From contig NC_057862.1 in assembly GCF_019393635.1 (NCBI RefSeq), positions 262,026,441-262,090,440 on the forward strand: a stretch of DNA of 64,000 nt, written 5' to 3'. This DNA comes from Dromiciops gliroides (lineage: Eukaryota > Chordata > Mammalia > Microbiotheria > Microbiotheriidae). This document shows, piece after piece, positions 10,230 through 20,384 of this stretch (the first letter of the stretch is position 1; every line of letters begins with the position of its first letter). Both the position numbers and the translations under genes were made by a program. The notes beneath the pieces were generated by a model that was not told the origin of the DNA, made no database searches, and saw only the letters and a program-made list of their open reading frames with translations.

Positions 10230-11214
10230 TGGGTAAATTGATTATTAGTCTCATTATAATAATCTCCACTTTGGGGAGGAGGTACAGGGGAGTGTCTGTC
10301 TTACTCATAATATTCTCCACCTTGGGGAGGTACAGGGGAGGGCTTATCCTAATTTGGAGTTCCTGGGGTCCTAAGCCAACCTCTGTGGAGGTGTGTTTTT
10401 GGGGTTTATACATCTTAAGGTGAATTTGGGAACAAATTTGGCCTTTTCTGCGCATGTCTCTTTCTGATTCCCATGGCTAGTTTCAAATTATCTCTATTTT
10501 CATTAGAATTTTTATACCCATGTTATTTCCTTTATTGTTATATGACCTGACCCTTTATGGTCCCATTATGGGAACTGATCACTATGGGTATGATAACCTA
10601 GCATAAGTTATCCACAGACTGGGGTGTAACTCCCATTTGGAGCTAATATCTGAATTAGAGCTTGGATCTTAGGTTTTTCTATTAACCCCTTTTTGCCTCC
10701 TACATCAATATGGATAAATTGATTATCAGTCTCATTATTATAATATCCACCTTAAGGAGGTACATGGGAGGGCTTATCCTAATTTGGAGTTCCTGGGGGC
10801 TTAAGCCAATCTCCAAAATGGGTACCTTTTTTCTGTGGAGGTGTGTTTTTGGGGTTTACACATCATAAGGTGAATCAGGGACAAACTTGGCCTTTTCCGT
10901 GCCTGTTGCCTTTTCATTCCCATGCCTAATTTCTGAATATTTTCATTTATCAATTAGAATTTCTATAGCCAGTCTCTATGTCTTTGTTATAGTTAAGGTC
11001 TCTATGACCTGTCTCTTGCTGTTCTTGTTATGAGTGGTGATTAATGTGTGTAACAAGAGCCTAGGCTCTGACTTGTAAGGCCCAAATCTTAAATTATTCA
11101 TTAATCCCTTTCTGAGTTGGGGTCTGTAAGTTATAACCCCTCTTGGAGCTCAGCTCTAAATTAGAGCTCGGGTCTTAAGTTTGTCTGTTAACCCTTTCTT
11201 TGCCTCCTACATCA
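10230..11214. repeat. Tandem pair of ~480/504-bp LTR-like units
   Basis: Units 10230-10707 and 10711-11214 both begin tgg(g/a)taaattgattat and end ttgcctcctacatca, so each has TG...CA ends. They share gggcttatcctaatttggag, gtggaggtgtgtttttgggg and aaattagagctc-type blocks. Unit 1 also has a short internal duplication around cctccaccttggggaggtac. The pair could be two LTRs with nothing between them or a tandem duplication; no viral coding sequence is seen. Confidence 0.6.
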
Positions 11215-11624
11215 AGATCACAAGCTTGCCATGAAAGTGTGATATAGTAGTGATGAAGGGCTTCAATTATTTGGACATATGCTGTCAACCTCGGTCTAAA
11301 GCAGAACTACTTAAGATTTCTTGGTTTGCTTGGGGGGTGGGGGTGGGGAGGGGGCCTTCCCCACCCAGCGCATCTCCACCAATAAGTTTGGGATACCAAT
11401 GGAGTTTGGGATAGAGGTTACACATGAAACTTTAATAATTTTCTTTAATAACTTTAATAATTTTCCTTAAAATCTGTTTTCTAAGTTAGCACCAACAATA
11501 TCTAATTTTTTAAAAATCTGAATTTTCTTGCTATTTAGTTATCTTCGTTTACAAAGTTTGGGAATCTGTGTGTATTGTTCTTTTGGTTTTGTTTTGTTTT
11601 GTTCTTCCTATATTGCTTTGAATT
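11215..11624. other. Unassigned intergenic DNA with G-rich tract
   Basis: No gene seen; a G-run tract (gggggtgggggtggggaggg near 11334) is the only landmark. Confidence 0.4.
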
Positions 11625-11870
11625 CTTCATAATGACTAATAGTCATTATGAATAGAGCATTGAGTTTGGAATCAAGAAAATTCATGTTCATGAGTTCATA
11701 CCCAGCCTCAGACACTAGCTGTGTGACCCTTAGCAAGTCACTTAACCCTATTTGCCTCAGTTCATCATCTGTAAAATGAGCCGGATAAGGAAATATCAAA
11801 CCACTGCAGTATCTTTGCCAAGAAAACCCAAATGGGGTCACAGAGATGTATACAACTCAACAAAAAAACC
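11625..11870 (+). mobile_element. MAR1-type SINE with RTE-like 3' tail
   Basis: Beyond the CORE section it continues ctcatctgtaaaatgagc, then aaaccactgcagtatctttg and ggggtcacagagatg..., a tail resembling BovB/RTE 3' ends. Older and more diverged than the short SINEs. Confidence 0.8.
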
Positions 11871-11871
11871 A

Positions 11872-12250
11872 AATTCATATACCATAATTTGTTTGGTCAT
11901 TCTCCAGTCACTGGATATAGTTTGTTTTTGTTATTTAAAAATAGTGCCACAATTAATAGTTTTATAAATGTAAGTCCTTTTTGTTGTCAATAACCTTTTG
12001 GGGGGGCGGGCATAAACCCAATGGTGAGAATACTAAATCAAAGAACATGAACAATTTTCTCATTTTCCTTGCAGAATTCCAATGTTTTCCTGAAAAATGG
12101 ATAATGTGCCTGTTTTTAACACTCACCTTCAATTTTTCCATCTTCTACTGTTTTTTTATGTGTCATGTTGTATTAGTTTACATTTCTCTAATTATTAGTA
12201 ATTTTCAGAATTTTAAAAGATTGTTGATAATTTACATTTCTTCTTTTGAG
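11872..12250 (-). mobile_element. Old LINE-1 ORF2 C-terminal fragment
   Basis: Antisense blocks such as ggtcattctccagtcactgg, aaataatagtgcc-like and catttctctaattattagta match the end of L1 ORF2 in order. Confidence 0.55.
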
Positions 12251-12564
12251 ACCAGTTTTGTCTTATCTTTTTGACCTGTGGCCATTGTTCGGCTTCTTGA
12301 TGGCTCTGGGTGGGCCTAAATGGCAATTGTTTCTATTTTGTCCAGAAACCCTGTCTTCCCCCTCCCCCCCAATCCTTTTCTTTTTGACTAGGTAAAAGAG
12401 GCCTTTCCCACTGTATCCAGGGCCATCTCTGTCCCCAGCTAGCTTGGCACAGTCCTTCCTCATTTAAATCCATTTCTCTCTAAGAAGAGGGGTGGGGTGT
12501 GAGAGGTGGGGGGGGGTGGCAAAGAACAACAAATCTTTTACATATCTACATATCTACATAGTTT

Positions 12565-12664
12565 GCTCCTTGAGTCCTCCAGTGGAATGAATGTGAGTTC
12601 CTAGAGGACAGGGACTGTGTTTAACCTTTTATCTCCAGTGCTTAGTACAGTGCCTCTAACATAA
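12565..12664 (+). mobile_element. L2 LINE 3' end, left part
   Basis: gagttcctagaggacaggga, then cagtgcttagtacagtgcct is the L2 3' signature; it is split by an LTR and resumes at 13249. Confidence 0.7.
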
Positions 12665-13248
12665 TGTTATAGGCCTAGTGTACCCCAGAAGTTCTCTGGG
12701 GTAAATCAAAGAACCTTCTCCTTGAGAAACTAAACCAAAGGACAGACACACCTAAAGAGATAAGTAGCACCAGATCAGGACTGAGCTAGCTCCAGGACCA
12801 CCACCCTTCATTCCAGTCTCCTTCACCCCTGGGGAGATAAGATTAGGTGTGGCTGCTGCCTTCGTGTGCAGAGGAGAGAGATGGCTGGAGAAATCTGCAG
12901 CCACCTCTCACCCAACTCCCCCAGCCACCACAAGTGGGGGATGGTCCTCCCCCCAATAAAGGAACTTTCCACAGTCAGATGATCACCCCTATCAGTCCTC
13001 TATAAAAGTATCTGCCTGTCTTCTGCTCAAGGAGATTGGTATCTCAGAGACACACCTCTGTACCATGCCTTGTCCCCATGAGAAGTCCAAGGATTTCTCT
13101 CTTGGTTTCCCCTCCCCAGCTCCTAAATAAACTATTATCTTATTCTATTGAATTTGTGTGCAAGAGGGTATAATTCTTTAAAGAGGAATTCCTAAGGACC
13201 CCAAACCCCTACCCCTATTCCAAACCCCCACTCTATTTCCCCATCACA
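12665..13248 (+). mobile_element. Solo LTR (family A) inserted in L2
   Basis: 584 bp, tgttataggcc to cccatcaca, with TATA-like box (ctataaaagtat near 13000) and AATAAA near 13124. The 4-base flanks ATAA and ATAG differ at one base. Fossil. Confidence 0.82.
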
Positions 13249-13285
13249 ATAGTAACGTCTTAATAAATGCTAGTTGGCTAATGCC
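13249..13285 (+). mobile_element. L2 LINE 3' end, right part
   Basis: atagtaacgtcttaataaatg continues the L2 tail (cacatagtaggtgcttaataaatg in other copies). Confidence 0.65.
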
Positions 13286-13684
13286 CTCTCGGAAGACTGA
13301 ACCTGAGATCCTACTGACAAGCACAATTTACTCAGAACGGACTTGATTCCCTGGCCAATGAATTGCCTGGGGCTCACCAGATTTTGTCCAATTCCAGCCT
13401 CTCATTGTTATGTAGATCTCCCAAATTCTCCCCCCCCAGAGATTCCCAAGCTTTCTTTATGTACTTGTTATATAAAACAGCTTACCCTATGAAATTATTT
13501 GATACTTAACTTCCCAAAAAGTAATCTTCTCACTCTATCTGCTTGTTTTGTAAAAGAATTTAACTGGTGAAACCAAAGAAGTCCCTTCACTCTCTAGATC
13601 TTTGTACTGTTCCCAGAGGTTATAAGTGGCTATGTCGGTATCACGAGTTGCAACTCTTCCGCCCCAACTAAAGACCTTAATTTT
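13286..13684. other. Unassigned intergenic DNA
   Basis: Nothing recognised between the L2 tail and the SINE at 13685. Confidence 0.35.
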
Positions 13685-13830
13685 GGGGGGTGGGGCAAGG
13701 GCAGGGCAACGAGGGTTAAGTGACTTGTCCAGGGTCACACAGCTAGTGTCAAGTGTCTCGTCTGGATTTGAGCTCAGGTCCTCCTGAATCCAGGGCCGGT
13801 ACTCTATCCACTTTGCCACCTAGCTGCCCC
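13685..13830 (-). mobile_element. CORE-SINE
   Basis: Duplication accttaatttt at 13672-13682 and 13833-13843; the tail region is G/T-rich. Confidence 0.9.
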
Positions 13831-13844
13831 AACACCTTAATTTT

Positions 13845-14228
13845 GTTATATTGATTGTTTTAATTAATTTTCAGGTTGACACTACTTTGATTATTATCTT
13901 TAAAATACATTTTTAAAATCCTTATCTTCATATATATGTGTGTTTTAAGAATCACTTTCTATTCCCTGCTCCCCTCCCCCCCGTTTCAATTTCAAGAAAT
14001 ATTTTACTTCTCTCTCACCTCTTCCTATCAATATTCCATGTCCCATTTTTGTCCTTTTCCTTTTCAAGGAGTTATTTTTTCAAATTTCAAACCATTGTTA
14101 TTTCACCTTCTATTAGGTGAAATAGTAACCATCTATTAGGTCTACCTCAGAAGCTCCAACCTTCTTAATGGCCTCCCTCGAACTAATTAATTTTCTTATT
14201 TTTTACACCTTAATTGCATTCAATCTAG
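13845..14228. other. Unassigned AT/pyrimidine-rich DNA
   Basis: No convincing gene; short open frames here are pyrimidine-rich artefacts. Confidence 0.35.
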
Positions 14229-14247
14229 AATACCTTTAATTTTTTTT

Positions 14248-14397
14248 AATGTTTTTTTTTAAGTGAGGCAATTGGGGTTAAGTGACTTGCCCAGGGTCAC
14301 ACAGCTAGTAAGTGTTAAGTGTCTGAGGCCGGATTTGAACTCAGGTCCTCCTGACTCCAGGGCCGGTACTCTATCCACTGCGCCATCTAGCTGCCCC
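14248..14397 (-). mobile_element. CORE-SINE
   Basis: Duplication gaatacctttaattttt at both ends (left copy from 14228, right copy from 14399). Confidence 0.95.
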
Positions 14398-14564
14398 TGA
14401 ATACCTTTAATTTTTAAAAATTTGCTTGACCTCTTTGCATGTTTGGATTTCTTCAGAAAGAAAATTTCTAACTTCATTGGAGCTTTTTTTTTTTAATGGG
14501 GAAAAACATTTTCCTTTGCTATTCAGTATCTTTCATTAAAGTACCTTTAGTAAAGATGCAGGTG

Positions 14565-14720
14565 CTATAGAGTTTAGAGATCTGGACTTTGAATCTAAAT
14601 CTTTCCATTCTGTCTCTAATACTTACTAGCTATCTGACCCTAGGTAAATTACTCTCTTAAAGCCTCATTTCCTCATTTGTAGAATGGGGATAACGGTGAG
14701 GATCAATTCACCGACTATTA
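14565..14720 (+). mobile_element. MIR-like SINE remnant
   Basis: tactagctatctgaccctag followed by cctcatttgtagaatgggg is the MIR core and 3' end. Confidence 0.6.
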
Positions 14721-15479
14721 TTAAATTTCTTCTCCTGTCATATTCAACTTGCTGGAGAGGGTAGGGGTGGGAGTGGAGTGGTGGGGGTGGTGTTGATGTA
14801 AGACAGTCTTTGCCCCCAAGGAGCTCACATTACAATCTGGGCATGGGGAAAACTGTAACACAGTATTGCATAAGTTAATACATAATCGTGCATAATAAAG
14901 TGGCACGTGATGCCATAGGATCAAAGATTTAGAGCGGATGAAGAAACTGTGCTTTGCCCCAGGTCATAAAAATGTGACAATGATATTCAGCACCTATTCT
15001 GTGCAAGGCATAAACTAGAAAACGAAAAACAATCTAGGAAGTAAATGGAGCAGGGAGTCAAATCCATAACCTCTAACTCAAGACTTTCTTGAGGAAATGC
15101 CATTTGATTTGAACTTTTAAAGCGTGAAAAACTCAAACTCTAGATAAGTATTTTTATTTCATTTTGTTACCCGTCAAAGAAAGCCAGGGGGCTGGGTTTT
15201 TAATCGTTCTTGTAACCTTCCACTTTCTCATCTCTGATGCCTTTTCAGAGGTCCAGAGATGCCACGTTCCTACAATACTCATACAAGTTTCCTGTTCCCC
15301 AGAAACTAGGCTTTCAAGGATGACGTGTCGTTATTGCAAAAGATGGGCTACGAGGCCAACAAGGCCCCTATGCTGGGGGCTCCAGCACTTCATCGTGTGG
15401 GTTGCCCGAGCAAGTTTAGTCCACCTGAAACAGAATGTTCCCTAACCTTGGCCCCAATGCAAATACCACCTGGGCACCT
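14721..15479. other. Region upstream of the MGAT2 CpG island
   Basis: MIR/L2-like relics (about 14800-15075) and otherwise unassigned sequence. No ribosomal-protein L36a-like frame is present here, although human carries RPL36AL next to MGAT2. Confidence 0.4.
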
Positions 15480-15934
15480 GCGCTCCAACTCATCGTACCG
15501 CGCCTGACGGGAAGGGGCGGGACGACCATAACGGAGTGACGGTGCCCCCGCCCAATGGGCTACACGAGGCCGTGATAGGGCGCCTCGGGACGTGACTGAG
15601 AGGCACCAACCAGGAGGCAGGGAGGGCGGGACGTGAGGCCGGAGGGCAGAGACGTTCGCTGGCCGTGTCACAATCTACGCCGCCAAAGCTGGAACACAGC
15701 TGCCACCTGCGTCGCTCCGCTGCCGGCAAGTAGAGGGGGCTGCGCGAGGATGAGCGCGGAAGGGGCGCAGGCTGGCTCGGGTTGCGGGAGCAGAGTAGAA
15801 CGAGGGCACTGAAGCTGCGGCATGCTCTTTCCGGAGCCGCTGTGCTGAATGGCGAGAGCGCGGAGCACCAAGAGCCGGGGCTCCTAGCGGCCGGGAAGCT
15901 GTCGGCGCTGCTGTTGCTGCTGCAGAAAAGGAGA

Positions 15935-15967
15935 ATGGGCCGCACCGGGTCGGCGTGGGGCCGCTGA
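15935..15967 (+). promoter_or_regulatory. Candidate upstream ORF in MGAT2 leader (10 codons)
   Basis: An ATG at 15935 opens a short frame (MGRTGSAWGR then stop) about 200 nt upstream of the MGAT2 start. If it lies in the transcribed leader it could lower initiation at the main start. Whether it is within the mature 5' UTR is not known. Confidence 0.35.
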
Positions 15968-16042
15968 GGACCGCTGCGGCTCCGCTGCCTTCGGGCCTCG
16001 GGACGGTCCCAGCCCCAGCCCCCACCTCCCGCCGGGCCAGGG

Positions 16043-16051
16043 ATGAGTTAG
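16043..16051 (+). promoter_or_regulatory. Candidate minimal upstream ORF (ATG AGT TAG)
   Basis: A two-codon frame lies 125 nt before the MGAT2 start. Its start has G at +4 (sequence ggatgagt in context). Effect on translation is inference only. Confidence 0.3.
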
Positions 16052-16175
16052 CCCGGGGGACTGCGGGGGGCTTGGCTGCTGCTGCTACCGGCGGCCTGCC
16101 GAAGTCAAGGCTCCGCGCGGCCGGACGCCGCTAGCTAGCCCGCTCCCTCCTCCCCGCCCCGCGGCCCCGGAGACC

Positions 16176-17537
16176 ATGAGGTTCCGCATCTACAAGCGGA
16201 AGGTGCTGATTCTGACGCTGGTGGTAGCCGCCTGCGGCTTCGTCTTCTGGAACAGCAACGGGCGGCAGCGGAAGAATGAGGCCTTCGCCGGCTCGGCGCC
16301 CGCCCCGGCGCGAGCTGCAGGCCCCGGCGACCTCCGCAGGTTTCCCAACGGCACGGCCGCCCCGCCGCCCGAAGTGGACAACATGACGCTGGTATACCGG
16401 TCGCTGGTGTACCAGGTGAACTTTGACCAGACGCTGAGAAACGCCGCGGCTGGAGGAGCGGGCGCGGCGGGAGCCGGCGGCGAAAAGGCCGGCGGCGGGG
16501 GAGGAGGCGGCGGCGCCGGGGGCCCCGCGCTGCTGGAGCCCGAGCTCGTCCTGGTGGTCCAGGTGCACAACCGGCCCGACTACCTCAAGCTGCTGCTGGA
16601 CTCGCTTCGCCGGGTCCAGGGCATCGGTAACCTCTTAGTCATCTTTAGCCACGATTTTTGGTCGGCCGAGATCAATCAGCTGATCGCCGGGGTGGATTTC
16701 TGCCCCGTGCTGCAGGTCTTTTTCCCCTTCAGCATTCAGCTGTACCCCAACGAGTTCCCCGGCAACGACCCCAAAGATTGCCCCCGAGACCTGCAGAAGA
16801 AAGCAGCTTTGAAAATGGGCTGCATTAACGCGGAATATCCCGACTCCTTTGGCCATTACCGGGAGGCCAAGTTTTCTCAGACCAAGCACCACTGGTGGTG
16901 GAAGCTGCATTTCGTTTGGGAGAGGGTCAAGATTCTCCGGAACTATGCTGGGCTTATGGTTTTTCTGGAGGAGGATCACTACTTAGCTCCAGACTTTTTT
17001 CACGTGCTCAAAAAAATGTGGAAATTGAAACTGCAGGAGTGCCCCGAGTGTGATGTGCTCTCTCTGGGGTCCTATTCTGTCAGTCGCAGTTTCTTTGGCA
17101 AAGCAGACAAGGTAGAAGTGAAAACTTGGAAATCCACAGAGCACAATATGGGCCTAGTGTTGACTCGAGATACATATCAGAAACTGATTGAGTGCACAGA
17201 CACTTTCTGTACTTATGATGATTATAACTGGGACTGGACTCTTCAGTATTTGACTACAACTTGTCTTAAAACTTTCTGGAAAGTCATGGTTCCTGAAGTT
17301 CCTAGGATTTATCATGCTGGAGACTGTGGTATGCACCACAAGGATCCCTGTAGACCATCCACCCAGAGTGCCCAAATCGAATTGCTTTTAAACAAAAACA
17401 AACAGTATCTGTTTCCTAAGACTCTAAGTATCGTTAAAAAGTACGTTATGGCTCCTCTCCTCCCACATGGGAAAAATGGAGGATGGGGAGATATTAGGGA
17501 CCATGAACTCTGTAAAAGTTATAGAAGACTGCAGTGA
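16176..17537 (+). CDS. MGAT2: Alpha-1,6-mannosyl-glycoprotein 2-beta-N-acetylglucosaminyltransferase (GnT-II), single exon
   Basis: The intact 453-residue frame matches GnT-II along its whole length (human 447). The family adds GlcNAc from UDP-GlcNAc in beta-1,2 linkage to the alpha-1,6 mannose arm, the step that converts hybrid to complex N-glycans in the medial Golgi. It reads as a type II membrane protein: basic tail MRFRIYKRK, one hydrophobic anchor (about residues 10-25), then a stem with candidate N-glycosylation sites N58 (NGT) and N69 (NMT) and a Gly/Ala-rich stretch (residues 92-117). The catalytic domain starts near residue 121 (EPELVLVVQVHNRP). An acidic EED triplet at residues 265-267 sits where the family binds metal-nucleotide, and the domain is Cys-rich. 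The start has A at -3 and agrees with the family N-terminus. A single coding exon is normal for this gene. The neighbour downstream is DNAAF2, tail to tail, as in human. Confidence 0.97.
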   Translation: MRFRIYKRKVLILTLVVAACGFVFWNSNGRQRKNEAFAGSAPAPARAAGPGDLRRFPNGTAAPPPEVDNMTLVYRSLVYQVNFDQTLRNAAAGGAGAAGAGGEKAGGGGGGGGAGGPALLEPELVLVVQVHNRPDYLKLLLDSLRRVQGIGNLLVIFSHDFWSAEINQLIAGVDFCPVLQVFFPFSIQLYPNEFPGNDPKDCPRDLQKKAALKMGCINAEYPDSFGHYREAKFSQTKHHWWWKLHFVWERVKILRNYAGLMVFLEEDHYLAPDFFHVLKKMWKLKLQECPECDVLSLGSYSVSRSFFGKADKVEVKTWKSTEHNMGLVLTRDTYQKLIECTDTFCTYDDYNWDWTLQYLTTTCLKTFWKVMVPEVPRIYHAGDCGMHHKDPCRPSTQSAQIELLLNKNKQYLFPKTLSIVKKYVMAPLLPHGKNGGWGDIRDHELCKSYRRLQ

Positions 17538-17547
17538 AAACTGCACA

Positions 17548-17646
17548 AATAAAAATGACAGTTTTTAAAATTTGGATCTTATTGGTCTAAAGGACACAAC
17601 TGTACAAAATGATTTAGGAACTGGTTTCTGCTTTAATACAAATAAA
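17548..17646 (+). terminator. Candidate polyadenylation signals of MGAT2
   Basis: AATAAA occurs at 17548-17553, only ten bases after the stop codon, and again at 17641-17646. The second is the more plausible proximal signal. Human MGAT2 has a longer 3' UTR, so further signals downstream are possible. Confidence 0.35.
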
Positions 17647-18203
17647 CATTCTTGTTAAAAGTGTTAAATAGTAATCTTTTTTAATCATAACTTTTGCATT
17701 TTAAAGTGGAACAGATTCTATTTTGAGGGTAGTACTTCAGAGTCCAAAATCCCAATTGCAAAAGGTAACATCAATTGAAAATTGGAAGGGCTGAGGAATA
17801 GAGAAAAACATAATTAAAATCCATCCATTAAATTTTTGCTATCTGGATCTTTGCATACTTTACTACTGGTTTTATAACCCATATCAAAAAAGTTATTTTC
17901 AGAATGGCAGTTACCTGTATGTAATGTTACATGAAGACCTGCCTGCACAGAACATCCTTTTGGTATGTATTTGACAGGGAAAGCTTAAATATTGTTTCTA
18001 CTTTAATGGGGAAATTTACCTGGTTGGTTGTTTTTTAATGCTGCCAAAATAAAAATCCACATTTTTGCATATAAGAACTCAATTTTTTAGGTCAATTGTA
18101 TTATATAACCTCAATGCCAAAATTTAGTTGGTAAAAAATGTTTTGAAAGATCTTTGTATTTTAAAAGTGTGGTGTTAATTAGTTCTTTAGAAAATATGGG
18201 AGT

Positions 18204-18355
18204 GGGGCAGCTAGGTGGCAGTGGATAGAGCACCAGTCTTGGAGTCAGGAGTACCCGAGTTCAAATCCAGCCTCAGACTCTAGACACTTACTAGCTGTGT
18301 GACCCTGGGCAAGTCACTTAACCCCAATTGCCTCACCTCCCCCCCAAAAAAGAAA
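18204..18355 (+). mobile_element. CORE-SINE with 14-bp duplication
   Basis: gaaaatatgggagt at 18190-18203 and 18356-18369. Confidence 0.95.
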
Positions 18356-20113
18356 GAAAATATGGGAGTACTAGAAAGAATACTAAGATTTGGAATCAGG
18401 ACCTGGATGTAAGTGGCCTTGCCACTGTGTAAACCTTTCTAAGCCTAAATTTCTTAATCTATAAAATGAGGAAAAACATCTACCTCATAGGGTGGTTGTG
18501 AAGATCAAATGAGCAGGTGCATGTGAGTTACTGAGAATGTGTAATTCTCAATTTCAAATAATGCATCCCTCCCCAACAAAAATACCAATGGAAGAAACAT
18601 TTAGCTTTCAAATGAACAATAAAAAGACTTTAATGGAAATGAAACCTAAATTTGAACACAAAACCATGAGACAAAAAGTATTGGCAAAACATTTGCTCTG
18701 GTTGGTCTGTTAAAACAGGAATCACATTTTTTAAAATGACAAATTACAAAGACTAGTAAACAGCTTATTTAAAATATTCATATATAGAGTAGTAAGTTCT
18801 GCAGCTGACTAAAAAAGGCTATAGAGTATTTACAAAGAAAATGCTAGCAAATTCATTAACAATAAATGAATTACATGGATTTTAAGTCATCACATTCCAT
18901 CCATCTTAGGAGAAACTTAAACTAATGCTGCATTTTGTCCATCATTCCACACCTCTTCACCCCAGGAGATTACACCAGCTCTGGGGTTTACCAGCTCTTT
19001 CAGGTTTGGCCTGGAATTCTTAACCCCAAAAAGCTTTGACCCAAGGGGGTCAAGCCACTATGTACAGTTCAAAAAGTAGACTCATCTCTGGACTTGGGGT
19101 TGGCCAGAAACTAAACATCTTCTAACTTCTCTTTCTTGCTGTAATTTTTTATTAAAGCTGGGTCCCTTCTGAGACTTCGTGAATTAAGTATTGTTCAGTG
19201 AAAGTTTTACTTGTCCTTTTGACTAATGATATCAGACTATTGCAGGGGATTGAATGCTCTTCATTTCTGATTTTTTTTTCTCTCCTATTCCAGGAAGCAT
19301 GAAAAATTTACTTTAAATTAGTAAATAAGAAAATGCAAACTGAATTTTGTATAATTAATTATCCAAGCTATGTTAGATTTTTGTTCCCTTGAGATAAATT
19401 ACAGAAAATTTTCCTATCTGATTTTTAAGATTTTTCCTTAAAAAAGTTAGTTATATGAAACCAAAAGACACATTTTAATACATACGTTGTAAGAAACACT
19501 GATGAATTTTTGAAGTAATTTTAATGAGGAAAACAAGTGTTTCTGATAATCCTATTATGTATGCTAAGGCAAAGAACAAATTTTCAGAGCTGAAGTAAAA
19601 ATACTAAATACTATTTTGCTCTAGAAATACTGTATCTTTAATTGTTTAGTGCTTTAGTGATTGTTAAAGGGGTTCTTTTGATACCATCTGAGCTTCTAGA
19701 ACAGAAAATTCTTGAGTATATAATGCAAGTTAGAATAATTAGACAAAATCTGGTTGTAAGACATGTATCACAGTTCAGAATTCTGCCCTAAGTATTGCTA
19801 GTTGGTTTCTACTCTCTTGAGAACTCTGGAATAACAAAAATTCCAATTTTATGAATAACTCAAAATAATAGTCAACAAAAGGAAAAAATACAGTTGTTTA
19901 ACTTTTAAAATTCAGAGCATTTAAAATTTAGAAAAAAAGGAATTAGTGAATCAGTATTTGATTTTAAAATATTAAATGAAAAACTAAAAGGATATAATGT
20001 AAAGATTTGAACTGTTTAGCTATATGATTCATTTTTTAAAATCTCTGAAAGTAATTGGGTAAATGATTTACTATTTACTAGTTTCTTCCAGGCTCTAAAT
20101 TTGATGCTTTCTT

Positions 20114-20267
20114 TTTTTTTTTTAATTTTTAGTGAGGCAATTGGGGTTAAGTGAACTTGCCCAGGGTCACACAGCTAGTAAGTGTTAAATGTCTGAGGCT
20201 GGATTTGAACTCAGGTACTTCTGACTCCAGGGCTGGTGCTCTATCCACTGCACCACCTAGCTGCCCC
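20114..20267 (-). mobile_element. CORE-SINE near DNAAF2 3' end
   Basis: Duplication aatttgatgctttctt at 20098-20113 and 20268-20283. It probably lies inside the DNAAF2 3' UTR in sense orientation. Confidence 0.95.
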
Positions 20268-20384
20268 AATTTGATGCTTTCTTAAGTGAATTTAGATATA
20301 AGCTAATTGTTACAGAGACACCATCTCTATTTTAGACCTAGGGACTTTATATTACCTTGAATCTGATAAATTAAAATCTCCAAA

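Larger units (their letters stand above)
15480..16175 (+). promoter_or_regulatory. MGAT2: CpG-island promoter and 5' UTR of MGAT2
   Basis: GC content and CpG density rise abruptly from about 15480 and continue into the MGAT2 coding sequence to about 16650, against an AT-rich background. No TATA box stands out, as expected for a housekeeping CpG-island promoter. GC-box-like sequences (ggggcggg near 15514, gggcggga near 15624) and CRE/E-box-like acgtgac near 15590 are visible. The exact transcription start cannot be read from sequence. Several long minus-strand open frames here are by-products of GC richness. Confidence 0.75.
17647..20384. other. MGAT2-DNAAF2 tail-to-tail intergenic region
   Basis: AT-rich, no open frame of note. 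It should hold the 3' UTRs of both genes. Visible contents are a plus-strand SINE (18204-18355), a MIR-like remnant (about 18365-18545) and a minus-strand SINE (20114-20267) within 300 bp of the DNAAF2 stop. A minus-strand AATAAA at 19153-19148 is a candidate poly(A) signal for DNAAF2. Confidence 0.5.

Noticed and set aside
1-15400. LRR1 terminal exons (the expected human neighbour of MGAT2)
   Set aside because: No leucine-rich-repeat-coding exon could be recognised; the gene probably lies beyond the left edge.
15390-16025. Several long minus-strand frames upstream of MGAT2
   Set aside because: They overlap each other in different frames inside a CpG island, with composition typical of GC-rich non-coding DNA and no family match.
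16131-16570. Minus-strand frames over the MGAT2 coding region
   Set aside because: Shadows of the real gene.
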